A stretch of 43,902 nt of DNA from Nitrosomonadales bacterium (GCA_016208015.1 JACQYW010000015.1:1-43902), one strand, 5' to 3'; shown: positions 1-9,498, counted from the first letter of the stretch. Numbers and translations are program-made. The notes: generated by a model not told the origin, from the letters alone.

Positions 1-127
1 ACATTCCACTCGGCCATCTTGGAAGTCAAAAGTAGTGAAACTGAGCTACACTTATTTGCAGCCGTCACCCAAAATGGCGGCTAAAGTGCCTGGGTAAAAT
101 TCAACGCGCAGGGCTGGGTAGTTTTAA

Positions 128-337
128 ACGCGCACCAACATCCAACCACACTCCGCGCCAGATTTGGCTACTAAGTCAAGATTTCTACAGGACGAGATAT
201 TCGAGAACCGGAGGAAAAGCCCATTCGTATTCGATTGGATATTTCGTCGATTGAGAAATGCCTATGAAGATCAGATGAACTATAGTGCTGAGATGCTTGC
301 CGCTGAAGCGAAGAGAGTTATAGATGTCATAAATTAA
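128..337 (+). pseudogene. unassigned open frame before hsdR, possible gene remnant
   Basis: This frame is open from just after a TAA at 125-127 to a TAA at 335-337, six bases before the hsdR ATG. It contains no convincing ATG or GTG start near its beginning; a TTG at 164 is the best internal candidate. The predicted tail is charged and helical, ending AEAKRVIDVIN. A separate frame is open from base 1 to a TAA at 82-84 and could be the end of a gene cut by the window edge. I recognise neither. The position directly before hsdR fits the remains of another restriction-locus gene, but that is inference. I see nothing else in bases 1-343. Confidence 0.25.
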
Positions 338-343
338 ATTTGC

Positions 344-3300
344 ATGAACTCCTATTCAGAAGACCAACTCGTTGAACAACCTGCCATCCAGCTGTTTGCT
401 GAGCTTGGATGGGTGACGCTGTCCGCTTCTGAAGAGGTGATGGGGGCGAACGGCACACCCGGGCGCGAGACGAAATCCGAAGTGGTGTTGGTAGTGCGCC
501 TGCGCGCTGTGCTGGCGAGGCTGAATCCAACTCTACCAACCGTAGCAATCAGCGCTGCCGTGGAAGAGTTGTCGCGTGACCGTTCCGCAATGACGCCTGC
601 AGCCGCGAACCGCGAGTTGTGGGCCTTGATGCGCGACGGCGTGAAGGTCACGGTGCCCGATACTGCCAAAGGCGGCGTGAAGGACGAACGGGTGCGGGTG
701 GTGGATTGGAATAATCCCGCCGCCAACGATTTCCTGCTGGTGAGCCAGATGACCATCGTCGGCCAGCTCTATACCTGCCGCCCGGATTTGATCGGATTCG
801 TGAATGGTCTGCCGTGGGTGGTGATTGAGCTTAAGAAGCCAGGCGTACCCGCTAAGCAAGCATTTGACGGCAACCTCACCAGTTACAAGCATGCACAGAA
901 CGGTGTTCCTGCGCTGTTCTGGTCAAATGCCTTGCTCATTGCTTCCAATGGCACGGATAGCCGTGTCGGTTCGTTGACTGCCGACTGGGAGCGGTTCTTT
1001 GAGTGGAAGCGCATCGAGAGCGAGGATGAACCGCGCCGGGTGTCGCTAGACGTGATGCTGCGCGGTCTGTGCGAGCCATCACGTCTGCTTGATCTAACTG
1101 AAAACTACACGCTGTTCTCTGAGCACAAAAGCGGGCTGACCAAGATCATCGGGCAGAACCATCAGTTCATCGGCGTGAACAATGCCATTAAGGCAATGCT
1201 CAAGGCGCGCGAGGAAGGGCACGGGCGCGGCGGTGTGTTCTGGCAGACGCAGGGTTCCGGCAAGAGCTTTTCGATGGTGTTCTTTGCACAGAAGGTGCTG
1301 CGCAAGATTCCGGGTAACTGGACGTTCGTGGTCGTGACCGACCGGGTGGAGCTGGACGAACAGATCGCCAAGACCTTTGCCGCCTGTGGGGCGGTGAGCG
1401 ATGCCAATGCCAGCCACGCCCAAAGTGGGGCGGATTTGCGGAAATTGCTTTCTGGCAACAATCGCTACGTTTTCACCTTGATTCACAAATTCCAGACTTC
1501 AGAGATGCTGTGTGACCGGCGCGACGTGATTGTGCTGACCGACGAAGCGCACCGGAGCCAGTACGACACACTAGCGCTGAATATGCGTGCAGCGCTGCCC
1601 AATGCCATGTTCGTGGCCTTTACCGGCACGCCGCTGATTGCCGGAGAGGAGCGCACCCGCGAAGTGTTCGGCGACTATGTTTCCATCTACGATTTTCAGC
1701 AGTCTGTTGAGGATGGCGCGACCGTGCCGCTGTTTTACGAGAACCGCACGCCGGAACTGCACCTGGACAATCCCGACCTGAACGACGACATCTACGATTT
1801 GATTGAGAGCGCAGACCTTTCCGACGAGGCTGAGAAGAAGCTGGAGCGAGAACTGGGGCGGCAATATCACCTGATCACCCGCGATGATCGGCTGGATACG
1901 GTGGCGCAGGACATCGTGCGGCATTTCACCGGGCGCGGATTCCAAGGCAAGGCGATGGTCGTTTCCATCGACAAGGCCACGGCTCTGCGCATGTATGACA
2001 AGGTGCGCAAATACTGGCCCACGGATGACAAAACCGATATGGCGGTGATTGTCTCGGCAGGGCAGAACGAAGTGGAGCAGATGGCAGAGTTGGGCATCGA
2101 CATCGTGCCGCACCGCAAGCGCATAAACGAGGAAAAGCTGGACGAGAAGTTCAAGGACCCGAAGGATCCGTTGCGTCTGGTGTTTGTGTGCGCCATGTGG
2201 CTGACCGGCTTCGATGCGCCAAGCTGCTCTACGGTTTACCTCGATAAGCCGATGCGCAACCACACGCTGATGCAGACCATTGCCCGTGCCAACCGGGTGT
2301 ACCCCGGCAAGCAAAGCGGCTTGATCGTCGATTACGCCAATGTATTCGCTTCCTTGGAAAAGGCACTCGCAATTTACGGCAAGGGGGCTAGCGGCGAAAT
2401 GCCCGTGCGCGACAAGAAAGCGCTGGCCGATGAGCTGCGCTATGCCGTGAACGACGCCAATGTGTTTTGCCAGGAACATGGCGTTTCGCTGGCCGAGATT
2501 GAAACCAAGCCCACCGCCAACTTTGCGCAAGCGGGGGCCATCCAGGCTGCAGCAGACAAGCTGATGGCTCCGGAAACCACCAAGCGGGATTTCCTGACGC
2601 TCGAAGCGCTGGTCAACAGTCTGTATCGCGCTTTGAAGCCGGACCCCGTAGCTGTCGAATTTGCCCAGCGCTGCGGCTGCTTGGCCGCGATAGCAGAGTG
2701 TGTGAAGACGGTAACTGATCCGCCCGACATCTCGCACATCATGCAAGGCATACAAGCGCTGCTGGATGAGTCGATTGCTGCCGAGCCATTCAAGTTCAAG
2801 CAGCCCACTCAGGGCTATGGGCAGATCGACCTTTCCAAGATCAACTTTGAAGCGTTACGCAAACGCTTTGAAAGCAAGAAGCCCAGCAATACCGATTTGG
2901 AACGCCTGCGCGCTGCCGTAAAAGCGCAGCTAGAACGCATGGTGCGTCTCAACCCGACACGAGCGGATTATCTGGAGAAATTCCAGACGCTCATCGACGG
3001 CTACAACTCCGGTAGCCGCAACATCGAGGAAATCTTCAAAGAACTGCTGGCGCTGTCCCTAGTGCTGACTGAAGAACAAACCCGGCATGTCCGTGAGAAT
3101 CTGTCCGAAGAAGAGCTGACCATGTTCGACATCCTGACCCGACCGGCACCTGATTTGACTACAGCCGAGCGTGAAGAAGTGAAGAAGGTCGCTCACCAAC
3201 TGCTGGAGAAACTGCACAAGCTGCTGGTGCTGGGCTGGCGGCAAAAAGTCTCAACCCGCGCGCGTGTGAAAATCGAGATCGAAAACGCCCTGGATGAAGG

Positions 3301-3406
3301 TCTGCCACGCGCGTACTCCAAAGACCTCTATGAGAAGAAATGCGCTGCGGTGTTTGAGCATGTGTATCAGAGTTATCAGGGGGAAGGCCAGAGTGTTTAC
3401 GCGTAA
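344..3406 (+). CDS. hsdR: type I restriction enzyme R subunit (HsdR)
   Basis: This is the motor and endonuclease subunit of a type I restriction-modification complex (with HsdM and HsdS), which translocates unmethylated DNA and cleaves it. The N-terminal PD-(D/E)xK nuclease is visible as RPDLIGF (D148) and VIELKK (E162, K164). The SF2 helicase core follows: Walker A QTQGSGKS (K307), TDEAH (D400), the FTGTPL motif, and the late motifs LTGFDAPS and QTIARANR. The 1020-residue length is normal for the family. hsdM and hsdS are not in the window and would have to lie upstream. Its codon use is GC-rich like the core genes, unlike the AT-rich genes that follow. Confidence 0.95.
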   Translation: MNSYSEDQLVEQPAIQLFAELGWVTLSASEEVMGANGTPGRETKSEVVLVVRLRAVLARLNPTLPTVAISAAVEELSRDRSAMTPAAANRELWALMRDGVKVTVPDTAKGGVKDERVRVVDWNNPAANDFLLVSQMTIVGQLYTCRPDLIGFVNGLPWVVIELKKPGVPAKQAFDGNLTSYKHAQNGVPALFWSNALLIASNGTDSRVGSLTADWERFFEWKRIESEDEPRRVSLDVMLRGLCEPSRLLDLTENYTLFSEHKSGLTKIIGQNHQFIGVNNAIKAMLKAREEGHGRGGVFWQTQGSGKSFSMVFFAQKVLRKIPGNWTFVVVTDRVELDEQIAKTFAACGAVSDANASHAQSGADLRKLLSGNNRYVFTLIHKFQTSEMLCDRRDVIVLTDEAHRSQYDTLALNMRAALPNAMFVAFTGTPLIAGEERTREVFGDYVSIYDFQQSVEDGATVPLFYENRTPELHLDNPDLNDDIYDLIESADLSDEAEKKLERELGRQYHLITRDDRLDTVAQDIVRHFTGRGFQGKAMVVSIDKATALRMYDKVRKYWPTDDKTDMAVIVSAGQNEVEQMAELGIDIVPHRKRINEEKLDEKFKDPKDPLRLVFVCAMWLTGFDAPSCSTVYLDKPMRNHTLMQTIARANRVYPGKQSGLIVDYANVFASLEKALAIYGKGASGEMPVRDKKALADELRYAVNDANVFCQEHGVSLAEIETKPTANFAQAGAIQAAADKLMAPETTKRDFLTLEALVNSLYRALKPDPVAVEFAQRCGCLAAIAECVKTVTDPPDISHIMQGIQALLDESIAAEPFKFKQPTQGYGQIDLSKINFEALRKRFESKKPSNTDLERLRAAVKAQLERMVRLNPTRADYLEKFQTLIDGYNSGSRNIEEIFKELLALSLVLTEEQTRHVRENLSEEELTMFDILTRPAPDLTTAEREEVKKVAHQLLEKLHKLLVLGWRQKVSTRARVKIEIENALDEGLPRAYSKDLYEKKCAAVFEHVYQSYQGEGQSVYA

Positions 3407-3460
3407 TCCTTCTATACGGCTATTGTCGGCATCACGTCGCAGGAAAAGCAGGAATCATCT

Positions 3461-4654
3461 ATGACAGATCATATGAACACGGCACCTAAGGCAATTCCAT
3501 CATCAATTGATGAGATTGATACTGAGTTGTCGGCTGATGTCGGCAGTGAATATGATTTTTCCAATCATATTCTGGATAAACAGACACAGCCGTTACTTGA
3601 GTCAGCATTGCTGCAATGGACGGCAACAAGGTGGCGTAATAAAAATATTAAAGCTATTGCCTCATCTCATTCGAGAACAGAAGAGGAGGCGTCACAATAT
3701 CTCAACCGCCTTGCGAATTCTGCACCTGGGACGCTACTGTCAATGCTCCCGTCTGGGAAAGTGGAAGGCGTTACCCCTCGTGTTTCGTCGAAGTTTAAAA
3801 GCCAAGTAATTTCCAATCAAGACAAATGGCCGGGGCTGGCACTTTCCGATTGGATGATGCTGATGTGCATAGATGCAAGACCCAAGGATTTTCCTCATCA
3901 GTTATATCGAAATTCGGAACATCGAGAAGTAGTCGGATGGGATGACTATGACTTTGTAGTAAAAGGTCTGATGAAGTCAGTGGCCGATGGCGGGAAGCTA
4001 TATAAGCTGTCGGATACGGTTTCTACAATTTTCTATGAGCTCTTCAAGAATACGCACGATCACGCCAGGGCTGACATTGATGGTCGAATTATTGGGGACT
4101 CAATCAGGTCAATCTACGCCAGATACTATCCCGCTAACAAATTAGCTCGGCCCCCCCTAGCTAAATCGACCGATGCAAAGGAAAGAGTATCGCCTGTGGA
4201 GTGGTATATACAGACGATCCTAAAAAATCAGTCACTAGACACTTCGGGATTTCTAGAGCTATCTGTGTTCGATATGGGGCCTGGGCTGGCTGCTAAATGG
4301 TTATCCAAGACGGAACTAAATTGTGGAGCAAAGGAACAGTATGAGGCGGTGCTCTCTTGTCTGGCGAAAGGAAGTTCATCAACGCAAAGAAACGGACGAG
4401 GCTTTGGATTATGGAATGTCTTGCAGGCGCTGAGAAAGGAAAAAGGTTTCATCCGTATTAGAACAAATGGAGTCCATGCGTACAGACAGTATGCAATGCT
4501 TAATGATTTGGGAATGGAAGAGAGTTCATCTGGCGGAAAAACGATAAAAGAAATTCTTTATGACTGGAAAAGGGTCCATGTAACTACACCAAGTGACTAT
4601 CCACCTGCTGAGGGAACGTTGATTTCAGTCTTGCTTCCATTGGAGGGCGCATGA
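3461..4654 (+). CDS. GHKL-type ATPase, first gene of a putative defence cassette
   Basis: This 397-residue protein carries the three GHKL (Hsp90/histidine kinase/MutL) ATP-binding boxes in order: N box ELFKNTHDHA (about residue 193), G1 box DMGPG (about 271) and G2 box GRGFGL (about 312). A region of about 190 residues before the ATPase fold is not recognised. No histidine-kinase H box, transmembrane segment or receiver domain is visible, so it is not an ordinary sensor kinase. It lies 54 bp after hsdR, and its stop overlaps the next ATG (ATGA at 4651), so it is probably coupled to the PRTase-like gene. The DNA is clearly more AT-rich than hsdR or the core genes. A sensor or switch ATPase in an immune system is inference. 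Confidence 0.75.
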   Translation: MTDHMNTAPKAIPSSIDEIDTELSADVGSEYDFSNHILDKQTQPLLESALLQWTATRWRNKNIKAIASSHSRTEEEASQYLNRLANSAPGTLLSMLPSGKVEGVTPRVSSKFKSQVISNQDKWPGLALSDWMMLMCIDARPKDFPHQLYRNSEHREVVGWDDYDFVVKGLMKSVADGGKLYKLSDTVSTIFYELFKNTHDHARADIDGRIIGDSIRSIYARYYPANKLARPPLAKSTDAKERVSPVEWYIQTILKNQSLDTSGFLELSVFDMGPGLAAKWLSKTELNCGAKEQYEAVLSCLAKGSSSTQRNGRGFGLWNVLQALRKEKGFIRIRTNGVHAYRQYAMLNDLGMEESSSGGKTIKEILYDWKRVHVTTPSDYPPAEGTLISVLLPLEGA

Positions 4655-6912
4655 AAGCGTTCTCTATACGAAAGTTTGAAAGTCCTTGTCGTGACAAGGA
4701 AGCCGCACTCATTATCTCGGTATATTTGTTCAGGTCAGATGTGCCACCAAATCACTTGGATTCGGCACTAACCGAGATTCTTGCAAAAGGTGGTCAATTT
4801 GACGCTGTGCATTTTGTTGGTATGGATAGGTGTATATCGCTAGCCAAAACTTGGATGGCTAGTGAAACCTCGATCAGAGCCCGCCTTGAAAAAGTGCTGC
4901 CCAATCTTGATAGTGATGTTTGTTTCATTTCCTTTAATAAGGAAACGGGTCGACATTGCGTCGATTCAATTGGCGGGGAATTGATTGATGCGGAGGATAT
5001 TCTTAGGCTGCATCAGAAGTATTGTCTGCGCGAGTTATTCGAGGCTGGAAATGGGCTTACACGAGCTTCAAATGAATACCATTATGTAAAGCCCTCGAAG
5101 AAGCACGCTGGTGCCTTTCTTAGAACGTCAGCCGTTCTTGAAATGAATGGTGCCACGAATATCATTTCCTTCTGGATGCTTCCGCTCATCTGGAAGCAAG
5201 ATATTCGATATATTGTTGTAGATACGACCGGTATTGCTTCCATTGGACTTGCGCTCTCATGTAATGCTTTGCTTCACGGAGGAATAGATAGCCCCCCTTT
5301 GGTTTTGTCTCATGAATCGTATGGTGGACTGGAGCACCTATCGGTCAAGAATCCGGAAGAGACTTTGCTGCTGATATCAGCAACCACATCGGGGAACTTA
5401 AGGCAGGAGCTAATAGAGCTTGGTGCGGTCGACAAGAATATTCACACCTTGTTTTTCTTGGGGGAAAACAGAGGCAAGGCAGGTAATGTGCTCTGCGATC
5501 TAACTAAGTCGACTAGCAAGGACAAGACTGGTTTAGAGCCAATAAAAAATTTTGATCAAAACCGCTGTCCATATTGCGCGCATAAATCCTATCCAATTGT
5601 GTTGGTGGGCGATCAGTTCTCGCCAGAGCCAGCTAAGGTTGATGAAATTGAAATTAACCGTCCGGATTTGCCGCTGGCACAACAGGCAGTTATTGATAAG
5701 TTGGCCGGCACGGGACTATTTAAGGTTAACAAGAATGTTGCCGGTCGCAACCTTGAGTATTTTCTTGATACCTCAGTTTTGTTTGCATCAGATAGTTCCA
5801 ATGAGGGCGCTGCTGCACAACAGGAGGTGCAGGGCCGTTGGAAAGGAATGGTTACGCGCGGGGCCCCGGTTACACTAAATAGAATTGTTCATGCCGAATA
5901 TCCATTTTCAAAAGAACTTGCGGAGTCATCAAGAGGAATACTCTCGGCCTATCGAACGGTGGAGCCGTCCTTAATCACTAATAGCCGAGATATGAGAGCC
6001 TCCTCGGTTACAGCAGATATGTCTACGTTGGTCGTCGCTTCCTGCATTGATGATTCACAAGAACTCATGGGCGTTAACCGTGACCTTCGCTCCCTACAAC
6101 CTCGGGGAAATACAACCTATATTTCTCCGATCTTTAGAGCTGCTTCTAATAAAGAGCGGGAAAGAATCAGGGCAAATCTGACATTTGGGGAGAATGGGAA
6201 GGCCACTTTTAGTTTACATTCGATATACGTAATCGATTTGCCCGAAGAAACGGGGAGGCACAGTTGGCTCCAAGAAATTGACTTCCTTAATGAACTCTTA
6301 GATTGGATTGATAGTGAAGGTAGGGTTCGGCCTTTAGAGTTCGTTGCCAGACTTGAGCGGTTATACGATGCGCCCAAGGCAGGAATGTCCGAAAAGTTAT
6401 TTTGGCCAAGCCATGCGGGAAAAGAGTTGGAAATCCGGCCGGATTTCACCTTGCTCAAGGTGGATGGAAAGAGAAAACTGTCTCAGGCAGATATTTATGC
6501 GGTTGTGTCGGCAGTGCTCCATAGCCTTAGAAAAGGCGTAGATGGGAAGCCGAAACTAGAATACAGAACATACGCGCGAGCTGTTCTATCGCCAGATAAT
6601 TTTCAGCGGCTTAATGATGGTGTAATTCAAGCATCCATTCTTCGGGCGGCTAGGCAGTACGAACTGTCGTACGCAAGTTGCGATATTGGAGTGAGTCGGC
6701 GAATGAAGGATTTGTTAGCGGATTACGCTAACAAGTCGCGAGAGGGAGAAGGCGAGGCCCTTATGGAGTTTCTCATTGCTTTGGCCTCCAGCAGATTGAC
6801 GTTGCATGCTGAACATGAAATCGAAGTGGCTGATGCGGTGTTAATGAATAGCGGTTTGCCCAATTGCTATCATGAGCTAGCTAGATTCATTAAGAATAGG
6901 AAGTCGGACTAG
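4651..6912 (+). CDS. large phosphoribosyltransferase-like protein with a Cys pair
   Basis: This 753-residue protein overlaps the GHKL gene by ATGA. The N-terminal ~320 residues have alternating hydrophobic strands and glycine loops reminiscent of a phosphoribosyltransferase fold: YIVVDTTGIASIG (DTTG at 191-194) and LLISATTSGNL (SATTSG from 243), the latter like a degenerate PRPP loop. A CPYC pair at 306/309 could bind zinc. The C-terminal ~430 residues match nothing I recognise. No transmembrane segments are evident. PRTase-like domains occur in several predicted prokaryotic conflict systems, so an effector or nucleotide-processing role is possible, but the assignment rests on motif resemblance only. 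Base composition is AT-rich like its neighbours. Confidence 0.55.
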   Translation: MKAFSIRKFESPCRDKEAALIISVYLFRSDVPPNHLDSALTEILAKGGQFDAVHFVGMDRCISLAKTWMASETSIRARLEKVLPNLDSDVCFISFNKETGRHCVDSIGGELIDAEDILRLHQKYCLRELFEAGNGLTRASNEYHYVKPSKKHAGAFLRTSAVLEMNGATNIISFWMLPLIWKQDIRYIVVDTTGIASIGLALSCNALLHGGIDSPPLVLSHESYGGLEHLSVKNPEETLLLISATTSGNLRQELIELGAVDKNIHTLFFLGENRGKAGNVLCDLTKSTSKDKTGLEPIKNFDQNRCPYCAHKSYPIVLVGDQFSPEPAKVDEIEINRPDLPLAQQAVIDKLAGTGLFKVNKNVAGRNLEYFLDTSVLFASDSSNEGAAAQQEVQGRWKGMVTRGAPVTLNRIVHAEYPFSKELAESSRGILSAYRTVEPSLITNSRDMRASSVTADMSTLVVASCIDDSQELMGVNRDLRSLQPRGNTTYISPIFRAASNKERERIRANLTFGENGKATFSLHSIYVIDLPEETGRHSWLQEIDFLNELLDWIDSEGRVRPLEFVARLERLYDAPKAGMSEKLFWPSHAGKELEIRPDFTLLKVDGKRKLSQADIYAVVSAVLHSLRKGVDGKPKLEYRTYARAVLSPDNFQRLNDGVIQASILRAARQYELSYASCDIGVSRRMKDLLADYANKSREGEGEALMEFLIALASSRLTLHAEHEIEVADAVLMNSGLPNCYHELARFIKNRKSD

Positions 6913-6922
6913 GTCGCCGCGC

Positions 6923-7684
6923 ATGAAAGCAAGACTAGATAACCTCGAAAGCGCATTTGCCCAGAACATTGCCGGAGTTCATAAGCTAATTCATTTTGAT
7001 CGTGAAGTGCTTGGCTTTGCTGTTGCGGGAATTCGTGATTTGTCGGAGCGGTTAAAGCAGCATCACAAATTAGGGAACCCTTATCTCACTGCTGAAAATA
7101 CGCTGAAATCAATTGAAAATATCCGGGATAACGACTCCTTGCGGCCACGGTATAAAGTTATTTTTAACCAAGCTGTTGTGCTTCTCGTTTCTTATTTTGG
7201 TTCGGCTGTTGAGGATATCTTTAAGGCGGGAGTAGATGCCTTACTGGACTCCGGTGAAGATAGCGATTTATTGCGTGAGGATATCAAGCTGTCCTTTCGT
7301 GAAATGCAGGAGGCGAGCTGGCACTTTCGAGGCGTGGCGGCGGACTTGCTTGTTCAAAAGAAAGATTTGTCTTTCCAAGATATGCAAGCCATCAGCCGTA
7401 CTTTTAAAACCTATTTGGGCATAACCATCGAGAAGGATAATCATGTGAACAACATCATCCTTGCTCAGGCGTGCCGTCACGTGATCGTTCATGCGGGAGG
7501 CGCCGTCAATGATCGACTCATAAGGCAGGTGGCTAACGCAACTCCACGCGAAATCAAACCCGCAATTTCGCGAGGGGAGCACATTGAATTTCAGCCAGAG
7601 GAGGTTGAGCTAATTTCGAGAAGTATGGAGGCTTACGTAAAAGGGCTGGTTATTAAGGTGAAGGGGATGCCTTGGCAACACTAA
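6923..7684 (+). CDS. HEPN-domain protein, putative RNase effector
   Basis: This 253-residue, mostly helical protein has the HEPN signature R-x4-H in CRHVIVHAGG (R185, H190) near the end of the helical domain, the usual place for the catalytic pair of HEPN ribonucleases. An earlier helix around residues 74-93 (LLVSYFGSAVEDIF) resembles the first conserved HEPN helix. It starts 10 bp after the PRTase-like gene and its end overlaps the next gene by 13 bp. HEPN proteins are common RNA-cutting effectors of abortive-infection and toxin systems, so a growth-arrest role is likely but inferred. The low sequence conservation of HEPN families limits confidence in the exact subfamily. Confidence 0.65.
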   Translation: MKARLDNLESAFAQNIAGVHKLIHFDREVLGFAVAGIRDLSERLKQHHKLGNPYLTAENTLKSIENIRDNDSLRPRYKVIFNQAVVLLVSYFGSAVEDIFKAGVDALLDSGEDSDLLREDIKLSFREMQEASWHFRGVAADLLVQKKDLSFQDMQAISRTFKTYLGITIEKDNHVNNIILAQACRHVIVHAGGAVNDRLIRQVANATPREIKPAISRGEHIEFQPEEVELISRSMEAYVKGLVIKVKGMPWQH

Positions 7685-9498
7685 TCCCAAGTTTAAGCGC
7701 TTGCGTTTCAAGAATGACCGGTGGCGAGAAGCGCTTGGCCCAACGCCTCGAAGCGAAATTGGAGAATGATTATCTTCTTTGGTACGACGTGGCTATTGGA
7801 CAAGCGGTCAAACACCCGGATTTCATCGTTTTGCACCCACAGCGCGGCCTTCTGATTCTGGAAGTCAAAGACTGGAAGCGTGACACTATTCGCAGCGCTG
7901 ACAAGCATTCGGTTGAGATTCTGACGAGTTCTGGAATTAAACATGTCAGCAATCCGTTGGAGCAGGCAAGACAGTATGCTCAGGCGGTAACGAATGTTCT
8001 CCAGAAAGATCCCCAACTCACCATCTCGTCAGGCAAGCTTGCCGGACACTTGTTGTTCCCTTGGAGCTACGGGGTGGTGTTGCCCAATATTTCGCGGAAG
8101 CAGTTTGAGGATGGGCAATTCAATGAAGTAATCGAGTCAAGCCGGGTGATCTGCCAGGATGAGATGGTGGAGTCAGTCGAGGCAGAAGAGTTTCAGCAGA
8201 GGCTCTGGAATATGTTCCCATTCAAGTTCAAAGGGGCGCTATCCCTGCCGCAGCTAGATCGAGTTCGCTGGCATATGTTTCCTGAAGTTCGCGTTTCCAC
8301 TTCGGCGACTGGTGATTTGTTTGGCGGTGAGTCTGGTACTGATGAGGTTGAAATCCCGGACTTGCTGCGCGTAATGGATATTCAACAGGAGCAGCTAGCA
8401 CGCAGTTTGGGAGAAGGGCATCGTGTAATTCATGGGGTGGCAGGTTCTGGCAAGACGCTCATTCTTGGGTATCGGGCTATGCATCTGGCTCAAACCTGCA
8501 GGAAGCCGATTCTGGTGCTTTGCTATAACAAAGCCTTGGCAGCAAAGTTGCACCAGTTGATTGAAGACAAGAGTTTGTCGGAGAAAGTGTCGGTATATAA
8601 CTTTCATGCCTGGTGCCGCGCCCAGCTAACTGCTTACGATATTGCGCTCCCAAAGCTGGAGGGCGAAGCGTTTTTCGATGGGATGGTTGAGTCGGTGATT
8701 CACTCTGTAGACCGCAAGCTAATCCCTTCTGGGCAGTATGACGCTGTACTGATTGATGAGGGGCATGATTTCCGTCCCGAATGGTTCAAATTGGTTGTAC
8801 AAATGGTTGACCCATCGAGCAACTCATTGCTGGTCTTATATGACGACGCTCAATCTATTTACGAGCGAGCAAAGAAGCAGAAATTCAGCTTTAGGAGCGT
8901 CGGGATCCAGGCCCAGGGGCGGACCAATATTCTTAGGATCAACTATCGCAATACCCAAGAGGTTTTGAGCGTTGCCATGGCCTTTGCTCATGATTTGTTG
9001 TCGGCAAAAGATGCCGATGAAGATCATGTTCCAGTTGTGCATCCAATGAGTGCTGGTCGACATGGTGCGCGCCCTTGTATCGTAAAACTGCCAACATTGG
9101 ATGAAGAATCCCAGTGGGTCATCAATCAATTGAAAGAGGCCAATAAGGGCGGCCTGCCTTGGCACGATATGGCGGTGATATACCGCCACTACGAGCCGAT
9201 GGGAAAGCTCATGTGGAATAAGCTGAGGGCGGCAGGAATCCCGGTTTCTTGGCAGAAAGACGTTAAGTTTTCTGCTGACCAAGATACGGTTCGGCTTATT
9301 ACGATGCACTCGTCCAAGGGGCTTGAGTTCCCGTGGGTTGCGATACCGGGGATTGGGATGATGCCTGATAAGGATGTCGATGTAGAGGATGAAGCCAGGC
9401 TGCTTTACGTTGCAATGACGCGAGCCACTTCAAAGCTTGTAATGAGCTGTGATCGCGATTCTGTATTTTCCGATAAGCTCAGCATGGCCATTGGCTGA
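7672..9498 (+). CDS. NERD nuclease-related domain fused to UvrD-like helicase
   Basis: This is a 608-residue protein. The N-terminal NERD (nuclease-related) domain shows HPDFIVLHP (D50) and LILEVKDWK (E64, K66), a PD-(D/E)xK-like set. The UvrD/Rep-type SF1 helicase follows: Walker A GVAGSGKT (K261), Walker B LIDEGHD (D362, E363), NYRNTQEV, MHSSKGLEFPWV and LLYVAMTRA. The family usually begins with a short stretch like MATLIPSLS before a conserved Met, which favours the TTG start at 7672 over the in-frame ATG at 7714. The TTG start overlaps the HEPN gene by 13 bp, so translation is probably coupled. It likely unwinds and cuts DNA and is the last gene of the cassette. Confidence 0.88.
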   Translation: MATLIPSLSACVSRMTGGEKRLAQRLEAKLENDYLLWYDVAIGQAVKHPDFIVLHPQRGLLILEVKDWKRDTIRSADKHSVEILTSSGIKHVSNPLEQARQYAQAVTNVLQKDPQLTISSGKLAGHLLFPWSYGVVLPNISRKQFEDGQFNEVIESSRVICQDEMVESVEAEEFQQRLWNMFPFKFKGALSLPQLDRVRWHMFPEVRVSTSATGDLFGGESGTDEVEIPDLLRVMDIQQEQLARSLGEGHRVIHGVAGSGKTLILGYRAMHLAQTCRKPILVLCYNKALAAKLHQLIEDKSLSEKVSVYNFHAWCRAQLTAYDIALPKLEGEAFFDGMVESVIHSVDRKLIPSGQYDAVLIDEGHDFRPEWFKLVVQMVDPSSNSLLVLYDDAQSIYERAKKQKFSFRSVGIQAQGRTNILRINYRNTQEVLSVAMAFAHDLLSAKDADEDHVPVVHPMSAGRHGARPCIVKLPTLDEESQWVINQLKEANKGGLPWHDMAVIYRHYEPMGKLMWNKLRAAGIPVSWQKDVKFSADQDTVRLITMHSSKGLEFPWVAIPGIGMMPDKDVDVEDEARLLYVAMTRATSKLVMSCDRDSVFSDKLSMAIG

